From positions 2,356,001 to 2,420,000 of the forward strand of contig NZ_CP036150.1 of assembly GCF_008329965.1 (NCBI RefSeq): 64,000 bases of DNA, written 5' to 3'. Below, one piece after another: positions 35,091 through 42,253 of the stretch. Each line of letters starts with the position of its first letter. The first letter of the stretch is position 1. A program made the position numbers and the translations under genes. Below the pieces are notes generated by a model. It had not been told where the DNA came from and searched no databases. It was given only the letters and a program-made list of their open reading frames with translations. The stretch is from Oceanispirochaeta crateris (GTDB taxonomy: Bacteria; Spirochaetota; Spirochaetia; DSM-2461).

Positions 35091-36108
35091 TCTTCACCCA
35101 CTGTATAAATTTAACCGATACTTCTCCGGTTTTACCGGGAACCACGCTTATTCCGGAAATTTTAATAGACACATCTCCACCTGAGGATAATCCGAAGAGA
35201 AGGGAATCACTGACATCCAGACGAATCAAATCACCATCGCGGTAAAACTTCTCAACAACCTCTCCGTTATCTGCCTGATAACGGAACAAGCAATATCCGT
35301 TAAAAAGAACGTTCAGGGTAAAGTCTTCGGGAGCGGTTCTACCTCCGAGAAGAATTGTCTCGTTCCCGTCTACCACTGGAAGCGTTATTGGAGCCAGGGG
35401 CGCAGGATCGGAATGAACAACGGTGACATCTGTGCGTTCAACAAGCAGAACCGCCTCATTCTCATCGATCGATCTCAGACGGAATCCTATGACAGGAATA
35501 CCATCACCGCCGGGCAGAATCTTTTCATCTCCCACAGACAAAAGGAGCTGACTCCCTCCATCAATAGGTTGAATTGACAATTGATTATTGGCAACAGTGA
35601 CGACCATATGAAGTTCCCCTCTTTCATGGGAGATAAGGATTTCATCACCGCTGAGAAGAGTCCATTGGGCCTCACTCTCATCCAGCCGATACTGAACAGA
35701 CTCTCTTGGGGGGAGCTCCGATTCCTGTTCGGACCTCTGAGCAAGGACAGCCTGTAAGGAGAACCATCCGCCCATAACCAAGGCGGCCAGGACGATGATA
35801 ATCACAATGAATCGCACAGGAATAGTCTTCCTTCGATTCTGACCTACCAGCTCTTCTAAGGGAGCCGGCTCTTCACTGATCTTATAGTTTTTATATAAAG
35901 AAACCATTTTCTCGCTTTCGAGACCGAGGTATTCAGCATAATTGCGTAGGAATCCGAGAAGATAGGTCTCAGCAGGAAAAACATCGAATTCCTCGTCTTC
36001 CAGAGCAGAGATGTATTCCCGGGAAATATTTGTGTCCTGGGCCACTTGCTTTGTAGTAGCCCCTTTCATTTCCCTAGCTTCTTTGAGTGTATCACCAATG
36101 GATTTCAT
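35047..36108 (-). CDS. RodZ-like helix-turn-helix membrane protein
   Basis: A 353-residue bitopic protein. The N-terminal Cro/CI-type HTH (about 1-70: TLKEAREMKGATTKQVAQDT, then SREYISALEDEEFDVFPAETYLLGFLRNYA) is that of RodZ, in which it binds MreB rather than DNA. One membrane helix follows (about 97-120, RFIVIIIVLAALVMGGWF), then a periplasmic beta-rich domain of about 220 residues, ending with a DUF4115-like region. A role in rod-shape and cell-wall elongation is likely. It overlaps rimO downstream and follows the LolA-like gene by six bases. Confidence 0.84.
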   Translation of the reverse strand: MKSIGDTLKEAREMKGATTKQVAQDTNISREYISALEDEEFDVFPAETYLLGFLRNYAEYLGLESEKMVSLYKNYKISEEPAPLEELVGQNRRKTIPVRFIVIIIVLAALVMGGWFSLQAVLAQRSEQESELPPRESVQYRLDESEAQWTLLSGDEILISHERGELHMVVTVANNQLSIQPIDGGSQLLLSVGDEKILPGGDGIPVIGFRLRSIDENEAVLLVERTDVTVVHSDPAPLAPITLPVVDGNETILLGGRTAPEDFTLNVLFNGYCLFRYQADNGEVVEKFYRDGDLIRLDVSDSLLFGLSSGGDVSIKISGISVVPGKTGEVSVKFIQWVKNDDGKYDLVLFPVQ

Positions 36109-36114
36109 ATAGCC

Positions 36115-36786
36115 TCAATTTTCCGGTTCAAAGAGAAAGTTTTCGATTGAATTCCCTTCTGGCGGACTCTTGTAATCAAATCGGGCATCAGGAATACCCT
36201 TATTTGTTTCCAGATTTGTAAAATCAAATGTGATCCTGTCCAATGTAGTCGTTACACCTTCAATTCTGCGAATCAGGTTATCCTGACCGACAGCAATATG
36301 AAGTTCCCGGAACCCTTCGCTGGTTGACCGCCAATTGAGTTTTAGCTTGATGACCATTTCTTCTGAGCCTTCTTCCAGAGGAACGGCTTGAGGACCGGAG
36401 ACATAACCGATGCTGTAATTTTTCTTCATCAGCTCCAGCCCCTGGGAATTGGCCATTCCTGCCAGGGTGGATTGTGAGTGCGACTTTAGTGGCTGCACAA
36501 AAGAAACTCTGTATTCTGGTAGATAGAGCTCCAGGCTTTCGTTGTTGACATTTAGAACCTGTCCGGCCGGATCAGAGAAATCGAGTCTCATCATGTTGGG
36601 ATTTTTATAAGAAATCCGTGCAACCTGCTCAACATCTCCACGGGTAATCACAAGATCCCCCTCATAATCACGGATGCTTCCATAGTAATTGGATATTCTG
36701 TCAAAATATTTTTCAGCCGTTTCCTGGGCAGAAACGGAGAAGATTCCTGCAAGAAGCAGAAACAGTGCTGCTAATAGTCTATTCAT
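36115..36786 (-). CDS. LolA-like periplasmic carrier
   Basis: A 223-residue exported protein with a Sec signal peptide (MNRLLAALFLLLAGIFSVSA, cleaved before QE). The mature part has the LolA pattern: NYYGSIRDYEGDLVITRGD, ISYKNPNMMRLDFSDPAGQVLNVNNESLELYLPEY, and a C-terminal sheet ending DARFDYKSPPEGNSIENFLF. LolA shuttles lipoproteins to the outer membrane; related folds carry other lipids, and no LolB-like gene is seen here. It is the first gene of the run with the RodZ-like gene, rimO and pcrA. Confidence 0.82.
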   Translation of the reverse strand: MNRLLAALFLLLAGIFSVSAQETAEKYFDRISNYYGSIRDYEGDLVITRGDVEQVARISYKNPNMMRLDFSDPAGQVLNVNNESLELYLPEYRVSFVQPLKSHSQSTLAGMANSQGLELMKKNYSIGYVSGPQAVPLEEGSEEMVIKLKLNWRSTSEGFRELHIAVGQDNLIRRIEGVTTTLDRITFDFTNLETNKGIPDARFDYKSPPEGNSIENFLFEPEN

Positions 36787-36904
36787 ATAGTGTAATATAC
36801 CCTGATTTCACGGGGAACTGTCAAGGTAAGAAGAATGATCTGGGTATGGCTGGAGCTAAACATTTATATTATGATAGGCGAATATCATCGGGGAGTAATA
36901 AACA

Positions 36905-37600
36905 GTGGATAAAATACAAATATTAGATCTTGGGGGCTCAATTGTTGCACCGGAGGTCATCGATACAAAGTTCCTTCAAGAAATGAGGGATTTCCTCCAA
37001 GCCTGGCTGGAAGAAGACAAGGAAAGAAAACTCATTCTGATCATTGGGGGCGGTGCTCCCGCCCGGAAATATCAGGCGGCCTATAAAGGAACCGAAGCAG
37101 ATCCAGCAACGGAAGAACTGGACTGGATTGGCATCATGGCAACCCGGCTAAATGCTCAGCTGATGAAAGCGGTCATGGGTCCTTTATGCCTGGATGATGT
37201 TGTAACAGATCCAACCAAGGTTAAATCAATGAAAGGACGTGTACTTGTAGCCGCCGGTTGGAAACCAGGGTTTTCCACAGATTACGATGCTGTTCTACTG
37301 GCTGAGAATTTCAAAGCCCCCACCATCCTTAATCTTTCAAATATCAAAAAAGTGTATTCAGCAGACCCGAATCTTGACTCATCCGCTGTCCCATTAGACA
37401 GCCTGAGCTGGGAAGAGTATCAGAGAATGTGCGGGCATACCTGGACTCCCGGAAAGAATACCCCCTTTGATCCCATTGCAACCCAAAAAGCCCGGGACCT
37501 CGGACTAAAGGTGATTGCCGCCGATGGCAGAGACCTCGCGAACCTGAAGAATATTTTTTACGGGCATGAGTATACCGGAACTCTCATCGGACCGGAATAA
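36905..37600 (+). CDS. UMP kinase homologue, archaeal type (amino acid kinase family)
   Basis: A 231-residue amino-acid-kinase-fold protein. The glycine loop LDLGGSIVAPEVID, the GGGAPARKYQ motif, the substrate-pocket helix DWIGIMATRLNAQLMKAVM, and AAGWKPGFSTDYDAVLLAE resemble archaeal-type UMP kinases (UMP + ATP to UDP) more than the usual bacterial PyrH. Near the end FDPIATQKARDLGLKVIAADGRDLANL supplies the nucleotide-binding lid. Translation starts at GTG with GGGGAG upstream; no nearby ATG fits. It is divergent from the LolA-like gene. Whether it is the cell's main UMP kinase depends on whether a standard pyrH exists elsewhere. Confidence 0.82.
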   Translation: MDKIQILDLGGSIVAPEVIDTKFLQEMRDFLQAWLEEDKERKLILIIGGGAPARKYQAAYKGTEADPATEELDWIGIMATRLNAQLMKAVMGPLCLDDVVTDPTKVKSMKGRVLVAAGWKPGFSTDYDAVLLAENFKAPTILNLSNIKKVYSADPNLDSSAVPLDSLSWEEYQRMCGHTWTPGKNTPFDPIATQKARDLGLKVIAADGRDLANLKNIFYGHEYTGTLIGPE

Positions 37601-37615
37601 GACTGAAAGCCGGTC

Positions 37616-38563
37616 TTAGACGAACCCTTCTTTCCAGTGCCACAGCGGACTGGAAAGATCGGAGGCAAACGGATTGGTTCTGTTAAAATCGGGAAGCCAG
37701 TCACTCCCGGTGACCCAATCCTGTATAAATCCATCATCCAGATCATACTCATAGAGCATTTCGACCACCTGATCGTACTCAGAAGCACTGAGATAACGGT
37801 TTGGATGAGCCTGCGGATATTCCGGTGTAATAACGGGAGTATACTGACTCATAATAGACAGCAAGGCCCGTCCCTTCATATTTTTTGAAAACCACCTCAA
37901 AACATCCCTTGTAGAGTCAAGCTCTCCCGGCAAAACAAGATGGCGCAGAAGAAGTCCCTGCTTCATAACACCCCGATCGTCGAGTAAGAGGGGCTTGCTT
38001 TCTGCCATCTCAAGGAGCAATGGGGTGACAATTGCCGGGTACTTACCATAGTGGTAGTACTCTTTTGCCACTCTCCTATCCAGGGTTTTTAAGTCCGGAA
38101 GAAAGATATCGATAAGGGGAAGGATACCCTTCATGGCCTGTTTCATCTCCTGGCCTGAAGAGTTCCAGACCAAAGGGAATCCTTCATCCTTTACAAGAGG
38201 GAGAACCTCTTCCAGGGTCGGTATAAACTGAGAAGGGGTTACCAGATTCAGATTTTCTGCCCCCCTGTCCCTCAAGGCTTGCACGATTTTCAAAAATTCC
38301 TGATTATCGATCTCCTGCCCCATGCCCTGACGGCTTATCTGATAATTCTGACAAAATGGGCAACCCAGGGTACAGCCTGTAAAGAAAACCGTCCCACTGC
38401 CCCCACTGCCTGTGACGGGAGGCTCCTCACCAAAATGAAGACCTGCCCAGGCCAGTTTTAACTGATCAGAAGATTGACAGTATCCCAGAACGGAATGCCT
38501 GTCGACAAAGCAGTTCCTGCCGCAGAGGGAACAGGGACTATAGCCTTCTTTTATCCTTTTCAT
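37616..38563 (-). CDS. PflX-like radical SAM protein
   Basis: About 315 residues. The N-terminal Cys-rich segment (CSLCGRNCFVDR, GYCQSS) and GEEPPVTGSGGSGTVFFTGC lead into the radical-SAM cluster CTLGCPFCQNYQIS (CX3CX2C). This matches the uncharacterised PflX group related to pyruvate formate-lyase activases; the target is unknown. The core keeps DIFLPDLKT and LVLPGELDSTRDVLRW. The start is uncertain: the ATG at 38563 lies directly after a GGGGG tract, and a TTG 12 codons upstream is an alternative without a ribosome site. It is convergent with the UMP kinase homologue, with only 15 bases between their ends and no strong terminator. Confidence 0.82.
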   Translation of the reverse strand: MKRIKEGYSPCSLCGRNCFVDRHSVLGYCQSSDQLKLAWAGLHFGEEPPVTGSGGSGTVFFTGCTLGCPFCQNYQISRQGMGQEIDNQEFLKIVQALRDRGAENLNLVTPSQFIPTLEEVLPLVKDEGFPLVWNSSGQEMKQAMKGILPLIDIFLPDLKTLDRRVAKEYYHYGKYPAIVTPLLLEMAESKPLLLDDRGVMKQGLLLRHLVLPGELDSTRDVLRWFSKNMKGRALLSIMSQYTPVITPEYPQAHPNRYLSASEYDQVVEMLYEYDLDDGFIQDWVTGSDWLPDFNRTNPFASDLSSPLWHWKEGFV

Positions 38564-38624
38564 CCCCCTATTTGATAGGACAAAGCCCTTCTTAGTCAAC
38601 TAAAAAGGGATTCTATCGGGAAGA

Positions 38625-39611
38625 TCAGGTGGTTTGCCGTTCTACAAGAACAGGTGTCATGGTGACTTCACCAGGATATTCTGCAGGCAGAACCGAATCC
38701 CGGCTCTGAATCAGGTGATCCACAACGGTCTTTGCTTTGGCGGGTATAAACTGTTTCATCGTTGTCAGATTCAAAGATGAGGCCATCCGGATGTCATCGA
38801 ATCCCATAATAGCGATGTCCTCAGGGATTCTAATTTTGTGTTCCCGACAATATTCCAGACCACCGATGGCCATGGTATCACTTGTATAAAACAGCACATC
38901 CAGATCATGATCCTTTAGTATTCTTTCCGTACTGGAAGCACCACCTGCGGCGGTCATACTGCTGTATTCCCGGGGGATAGATGCCGATGGCAGACCATGA
39001 CCTTCCATCGATTTTAAAAACCCGGTGATCCGATCACTCTGGACAGGATTGTTTTCATCATGCCACAGAATGAGTCCAGGCCGCCTGTACCCTCTGTTCC
39101 AGAGGTACTCTGCCGCATCAGAACCACCCAGAAAATTGTTGTTTAAAACCGAAAAGAAAAAGGAACAGCGGGAATGGACTGCCGCACAATGGATGTGTTT
39201 TTCTTTCAGGAAGTGAAAGGATCTCTCATCTACATCCATATTGATAAACACAGCCATATTGACCATATCCGTCCAGGAACTGTCCCGGCTGAGCTGAACC
39301 GAAAGAGAGTGTTCATTCCGGCTGTTGATTAAAAGAGGATAGACTCCATGAGGCGCAAGCTCCTGCTCCAGCGCGACAATCAAATCCATGGAAAACTCTG
39401 TATTGATCTGTGGAGTGATGATCCCCAGGACGGCCCGTTCCCCTCCCCGGTTCTCCCTGTAACCCGGCTGATACTCTAATTCTCTCATTGCTTGATACAC
39501 GGCATCTCTCGTCTCGGAATGAACCTGATCCGGTTCATTCACCACCCGGCTGACAGTACTGATACTGACACCGGAAAGGCGGGCAATGTCTTTCAATCCG
39601 ACTCTTTTCAT
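38625..39611 (-). CDS. LacI-family transcriptional regulator
   Basis: A 328-residue repressor. The N-terminal HTH is GLKDIARLSGVSISTVSRVV, the hinge follows near 45-60, and the periplasmic-binding-type effector domain has VLGIITPQINTEFSMDLIVALEQEL, YRRPGLILWHDENNPVQSDRITGF, DVLFYTSDTMAIGGLEY and IAIMGFDDIRMASSLNLTTM. It is divergent from the GH4 glycosidase, so a sugar or glycoside freed by that enzyme is the likely inducer. An inverted repeat between the two genes is a candidate operator. Confidence 0.92.
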   Translation of the reverse strand: MKRVGLKDIARLSGVSISTVSRVVNEPDQVHSETRDAVYQAMRELEYQPGYRENRGGERAVLGIITPQINTEFSMDLIVALEQELAPHGVYPLLINSRNEHSLSVQLSRDSSWTDMVNMAVFINMDVDERSFHFLKEKHIHCAAVHSRCSFFFSVLNNNFLGGSDAAEYLWNRGYRRPGLILWHDENNPVQSDRITGFLKSMEGHGLPSASIPREYSSMTAAGGASSTERILKDHDLDVLFYTSDTMAIGGLEYCREHKIRIPEDIAIMGFDDIRMASSLNLTTMKQFIPAKAKTVVDHLIQSRDSVLPAEYPGEVTMTPVLVERQTT

Positions 39612-39686
39612 GTGTTTAGATTACCCAGAGCTGGACAAACTGTCAATTTAACATTCCAATTTTTCATCTATATTTTCATAGTTTTT

Positions 39687-39721
39687 CAATAATAATATTA
39701 TAATTCATGAAATTATTATTG
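39687..39721 (+). promoter_or_regulatory. Inverted repeat over the GH4 promoter (candidate LacI-type operator)
   Basis: Ten-base perfect arms CAATAATAAT (39687-39696) and ATTATTATTG (39712-39721) flank a 15-base core that contains a -10-like TATAAT (39699-39704) and a TTCATGAA palindrome (39704-39711). The overlap of dyad and -10 is typical of repressor sites. The central CG of classic LacI/GalR operators is missing, which lowers confidence. No good -35 box is seen. Confidence 0.45.
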
Positions 39722-39803
39722 ATTTCTTCCATTTTCAGATCTAATATGGAGCTCATAAGCAGGATTTAGCTTAGAAAAACCATAAAATAAGGAACCAAAC
39801 GTC

Positions 39804-41171
39804 ATGACAAAAAAGATTGTTCTTGTCGGTGCCGGCAGCGCACAATTCGGCCTGGGAACCCTGGGAGATATATTCAACAGTCCCATCCTGACAGGCTCTG
39901 AAATAACCCTGTTGGACATCAATGAAAAAGCCCTGAAAACTGTGGAAGAAAAAGCCCGGACCTTCCTTGCCGGGAAGAAGCTGGATTTTAAGATAAACAG
40001 CACAACAGACAGAAAAATGGCATTCCAAGCTGCCGATTTTATAATTATTTCCATTGAAGTAGGCGACAGGTTCCGTCTCTGGGAAGAAGACTGGAAAGTC
40101 CCGCTGCAGTATGGAGTGAATCAGGTTTACGGGGAAAATGGCGGTGCCGGAGGCGTTTTTCATGCTCTGAGGATAATCCCTCCCATCCTTGAGATCTGCC
40201 GGGATGCCATGGAGATCAGTCCTGAATCTCATATATTTTGCTATTCAAACCCCATGACAGCCATTACCACCACGGTACACAGAGCCTTTCCGGGGATCAA
40301 ATTTACGGGACTCTGCCACGAAATAGCCTCCCTGGAACGCTACCTGCCCTCCCTATTGAATAAGTCCTTTGATCAGATGGATCTGACTTCTGGAGGACTC
40401 AATCACTTTAGCTGCCTCCTCAAGGCTAAAGACAAAAAAACCGGACAGGACCTCTATCCCGAAATAAGGGAAAAGGCTCCTCAGTTTTTTGCCTGTGAAC
40501 CCGGCTACAGCGACTTTTGGGATTATTACAACAAGACAGGTAAACTGATAAAAACAGAAGGGACCAGGGAACGGTCCGACCTTGGCTTGAGTAAGAGTGC
40601 CTACTTTTGGGCAGACAGGAAGCTTTTCAAATTCATCCTGGAAACCTATGGATTACTCCCCATTACAGGAGACAGCCACTTTGGAGAATACCTCAGCTGG
40701 GCCTGGGAAGTGGCCGACCACAGAGGCATTATCGACTTCTTCGATTATTACAAAAAGCTGCTGAGTGAAGAAGGTGAACCTGAAATAAAATTGGAAACGA
40801 CAGAGCGGATTGTCCCCATCATGGAAGGCATATGCGGGGGAAAAGAATACCTTGAATCTGCTGTGAATGTGCCGAATAATGGCCTGATAAAGGATCTTCC
40901 CGATTGGATTGCCGTCGAAGTTCCCGGAACCATTGGAGCCTCCGGTGTGAAGGGCATATCTCCGGGAGAACTCCCCAAGGGATTCGCAGCACTGCTTAGA
41001 AATTACACAGGGACCTATGACCTGACGGCAGAAGCTGTCCTGACTGGAAAAAAAGACTATGTAGTTCAGGCCCTCCTGGCCAACCCGGTCATCAACAAGG
41101 CCCGGCCTTTGAAAGATCTCACAGAAAGAATGATCGCACAACAGAACAAGTGGCTGGGCTATCTGAAATAA
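39804..41171 (+). CDS. Glycoside hydrolase family 4 (alpha-glycosidase type)
   Basis: A 455-residue NAD- and divalent-metal-dependent glycosidase that works by oxidation-elimination. The Rossmann loop is KIVLVGAGSAQFGLGTLGDI. The NPM segment CYSNPMTAITTTVH and the metal-site motif CHEIAS with the later GLNHFSCLL are the family landmarks. CHE at the metal site, rather than the CN(V/I)P of phospho-glycosidases, points to an unphosphorylated alpha-glycoside; galactoside, glucoside or uronide cannot be separated by eye. No signal peptide, so it acts in the cytoplasm. Controlled by the divergent LacI-type regulator by inference. No sugar transporter gene is adjacent. Confidence 0.9.
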   Translation: MTKKIVLVGAGSAQFGLGTLGDIFNSPILTGSEITLLDINEKALKTVEEKARTFLAGKKLDFKINSTTDRKMAFQAADFIIISIEVGDRFRLWEEDWKVPLQYGVNQVYGENGGAGGVFHALRIIPPILEICRDAMEISPESHIFCYSNPMTAITTTVHRAFPGIKFTGLCHEIASLERYLPSLLNKSFDQMDLTSGGLNHFSCLLKAKDKKTGQDLYPEIREKAPQFFACEPGYSDFWDYYNKTGKLIKTEGTRERSDLGLSKSAYFWADRKLFKFILETYGLLPITGDSHFGEYLSWAWEVADHRGIIDFFDYYKKLLSEEGEPEIKLETTERIVPIMEGICGGKEYLESAVNVPNNGLIKDLPDWIAVEVPGTIGASGVKGISPGELPKGFAALLRNYTGTYDLTAEAVLTGKKDYVVQALLANPVINKARPLKDLTERMIAQQNKWLGYLK

Positions 41172-41192
41172 ATCATCATCTGTTCATGTCAT

Positions 41193-41220
41193 GGACCTCT
41201 CCGGGCAAAAGGAGAGGCCC
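41193..41220. terminator. Hairpin between convergent GH4 and lipase genes
   Basis: CCTCTCC and GGAGAGG form a 7-base stem with an 8-base loop, flanked by GG/CC that could extend it. There is no T-run, so termination strength is uncertain. Confidence 0.4.
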
Positions 41221-41226
41221 CTGGAA

Positions 41227-42252
41227 TTATGAGTCTTTTGAAACTAGGGCGTTCCAGAGCTTTACAGCGTAGTAGATGGGCTGATGATCATCGGCATTCA
41301 AGCCAAAATCAGCATCTATTTTCTCCAGATAATCCTGAACCCCTTTTCGGGTCTGATGGAGATGATCTGTGATTTTATTAAACACATCACCGGCGTTCTC
41401 CTCCCCCTGGGCCGATGACTTTTCTGTCTCGTTGCGTTTCTCCCTCTGTTCCATAACCTGTGCCATTTTTGACTTTGAATCTTCCAGGCTGAATTGGGGT
41501 CTGTTGTCCTGCAGCTCTCCCGACTTTTTTATAAACTTCATCTGCCCGGAGTCCTTATAGCCAAAATTCAGGGCCGGGATATCAAGAGGTATCAGCGGCA
41601 CAGGATCTCGGGCATGTTCCAGCCTCCAGACGCAGCGGTCTTTGAAGAGATCGACAAACTCCTGATCCCCAACACGGGGAGAACCAAAGAGATATAAACC
41701 AGTGGCACGGGGTAATCTTGCAAAGCAGAGCGAAGCCAGGGCCCCACCGAGGCTATGGCCGCAAATCCACATCGACCGCCGGGGATGATCATCCAGAAAA
41801 TGTTCAAGGAATGAACAAAGTCCATCGTCCCCTTCCCAGACCTCTTCCAGTCCCAGAAGGAATCCCTTATGCACCTTGCCTCCCTGATCAAAGGAGACGG
41901 GGACAGCATTAAGATCTGTCAGGATTTCATGCAGGGCCGAACTGCTTTTGAGCTCTGTTCCCCTGAAGGAGACAATGCTATCCCGCTCATTCCAGGCAAT
42001 CATAACCTCGGTGCCTTTTCCCTGAAAGAATTTGAATCCATCATAACCGGCAAGCTGGTAGGCCATCCGGGCAAATCCGGGATGACAATAGGCCAGAAAT
42101 GCCGCTTCGGCAAACCACCAGGCGTTCACTACCGAAAAATTCTCCTGTTCCGATTCCAGGGGAAAGGAAGTGGCATCTTCAAAATAACGGTAGTTCATAT
42201 CGGGAGGGATGATGGCATAGGTTTTGGCATCGGGTATTTTTTTTGGTTTCAT
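41227..42252 (-). CDS. Class 3 lipase-type alpha/beta hydrolase
   Basis: About 341 residues with the lipase class 3 nucleophile elbow CGHSLGGALAS (Ser167), preceded by the core strand and oxyanion region IVSFRGTE. The following FGSPRVGDQEFVD and the DPVPLIPL segment carry the expected catalytic Asp region; a later His is less clear. There is no signal peptide, so it would act on intracellular lipids or esters. The C-terminal 80 residues are charged and helical. The ATG at 42252 starts one base after the ptsP-type gene's stop, giving tight coupling; an upstream ATG (42279) lies inside that gene without a ribosome site. Confidence 0.8.
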   Translation of the reverse strand: MKPKKIPDAKTYAIIPPDMNYRYFEDATSFPLESEQENFSVVNAWWFAEAAFLAYCHPGFARMAYQLAGYDGFKFFQGKGTEVMIAWNERDSIVSFRGTELKSSSALHEILTDLNAVPVSFDQGGKVHKGFLLGLEEVWEGDDGLCSFLEHFLDDHPRRSMWICGHSLGGALASLCFARLPRATGLYLFGSPRVGDQEFVDLFKDRCVWRLEHARDPVPLIPLDIPALNFGYKDSGQMKFIKKSGELQDNRPQFSLEDSKSKMAQVMEQREKRNETEKSSAQGEENAGDVFNKITDHLHQTRKGVQDYLEKIDADFGLNADDHQPIYYAVKLWNALVSKDS

Positions 42253-42253
42253 T

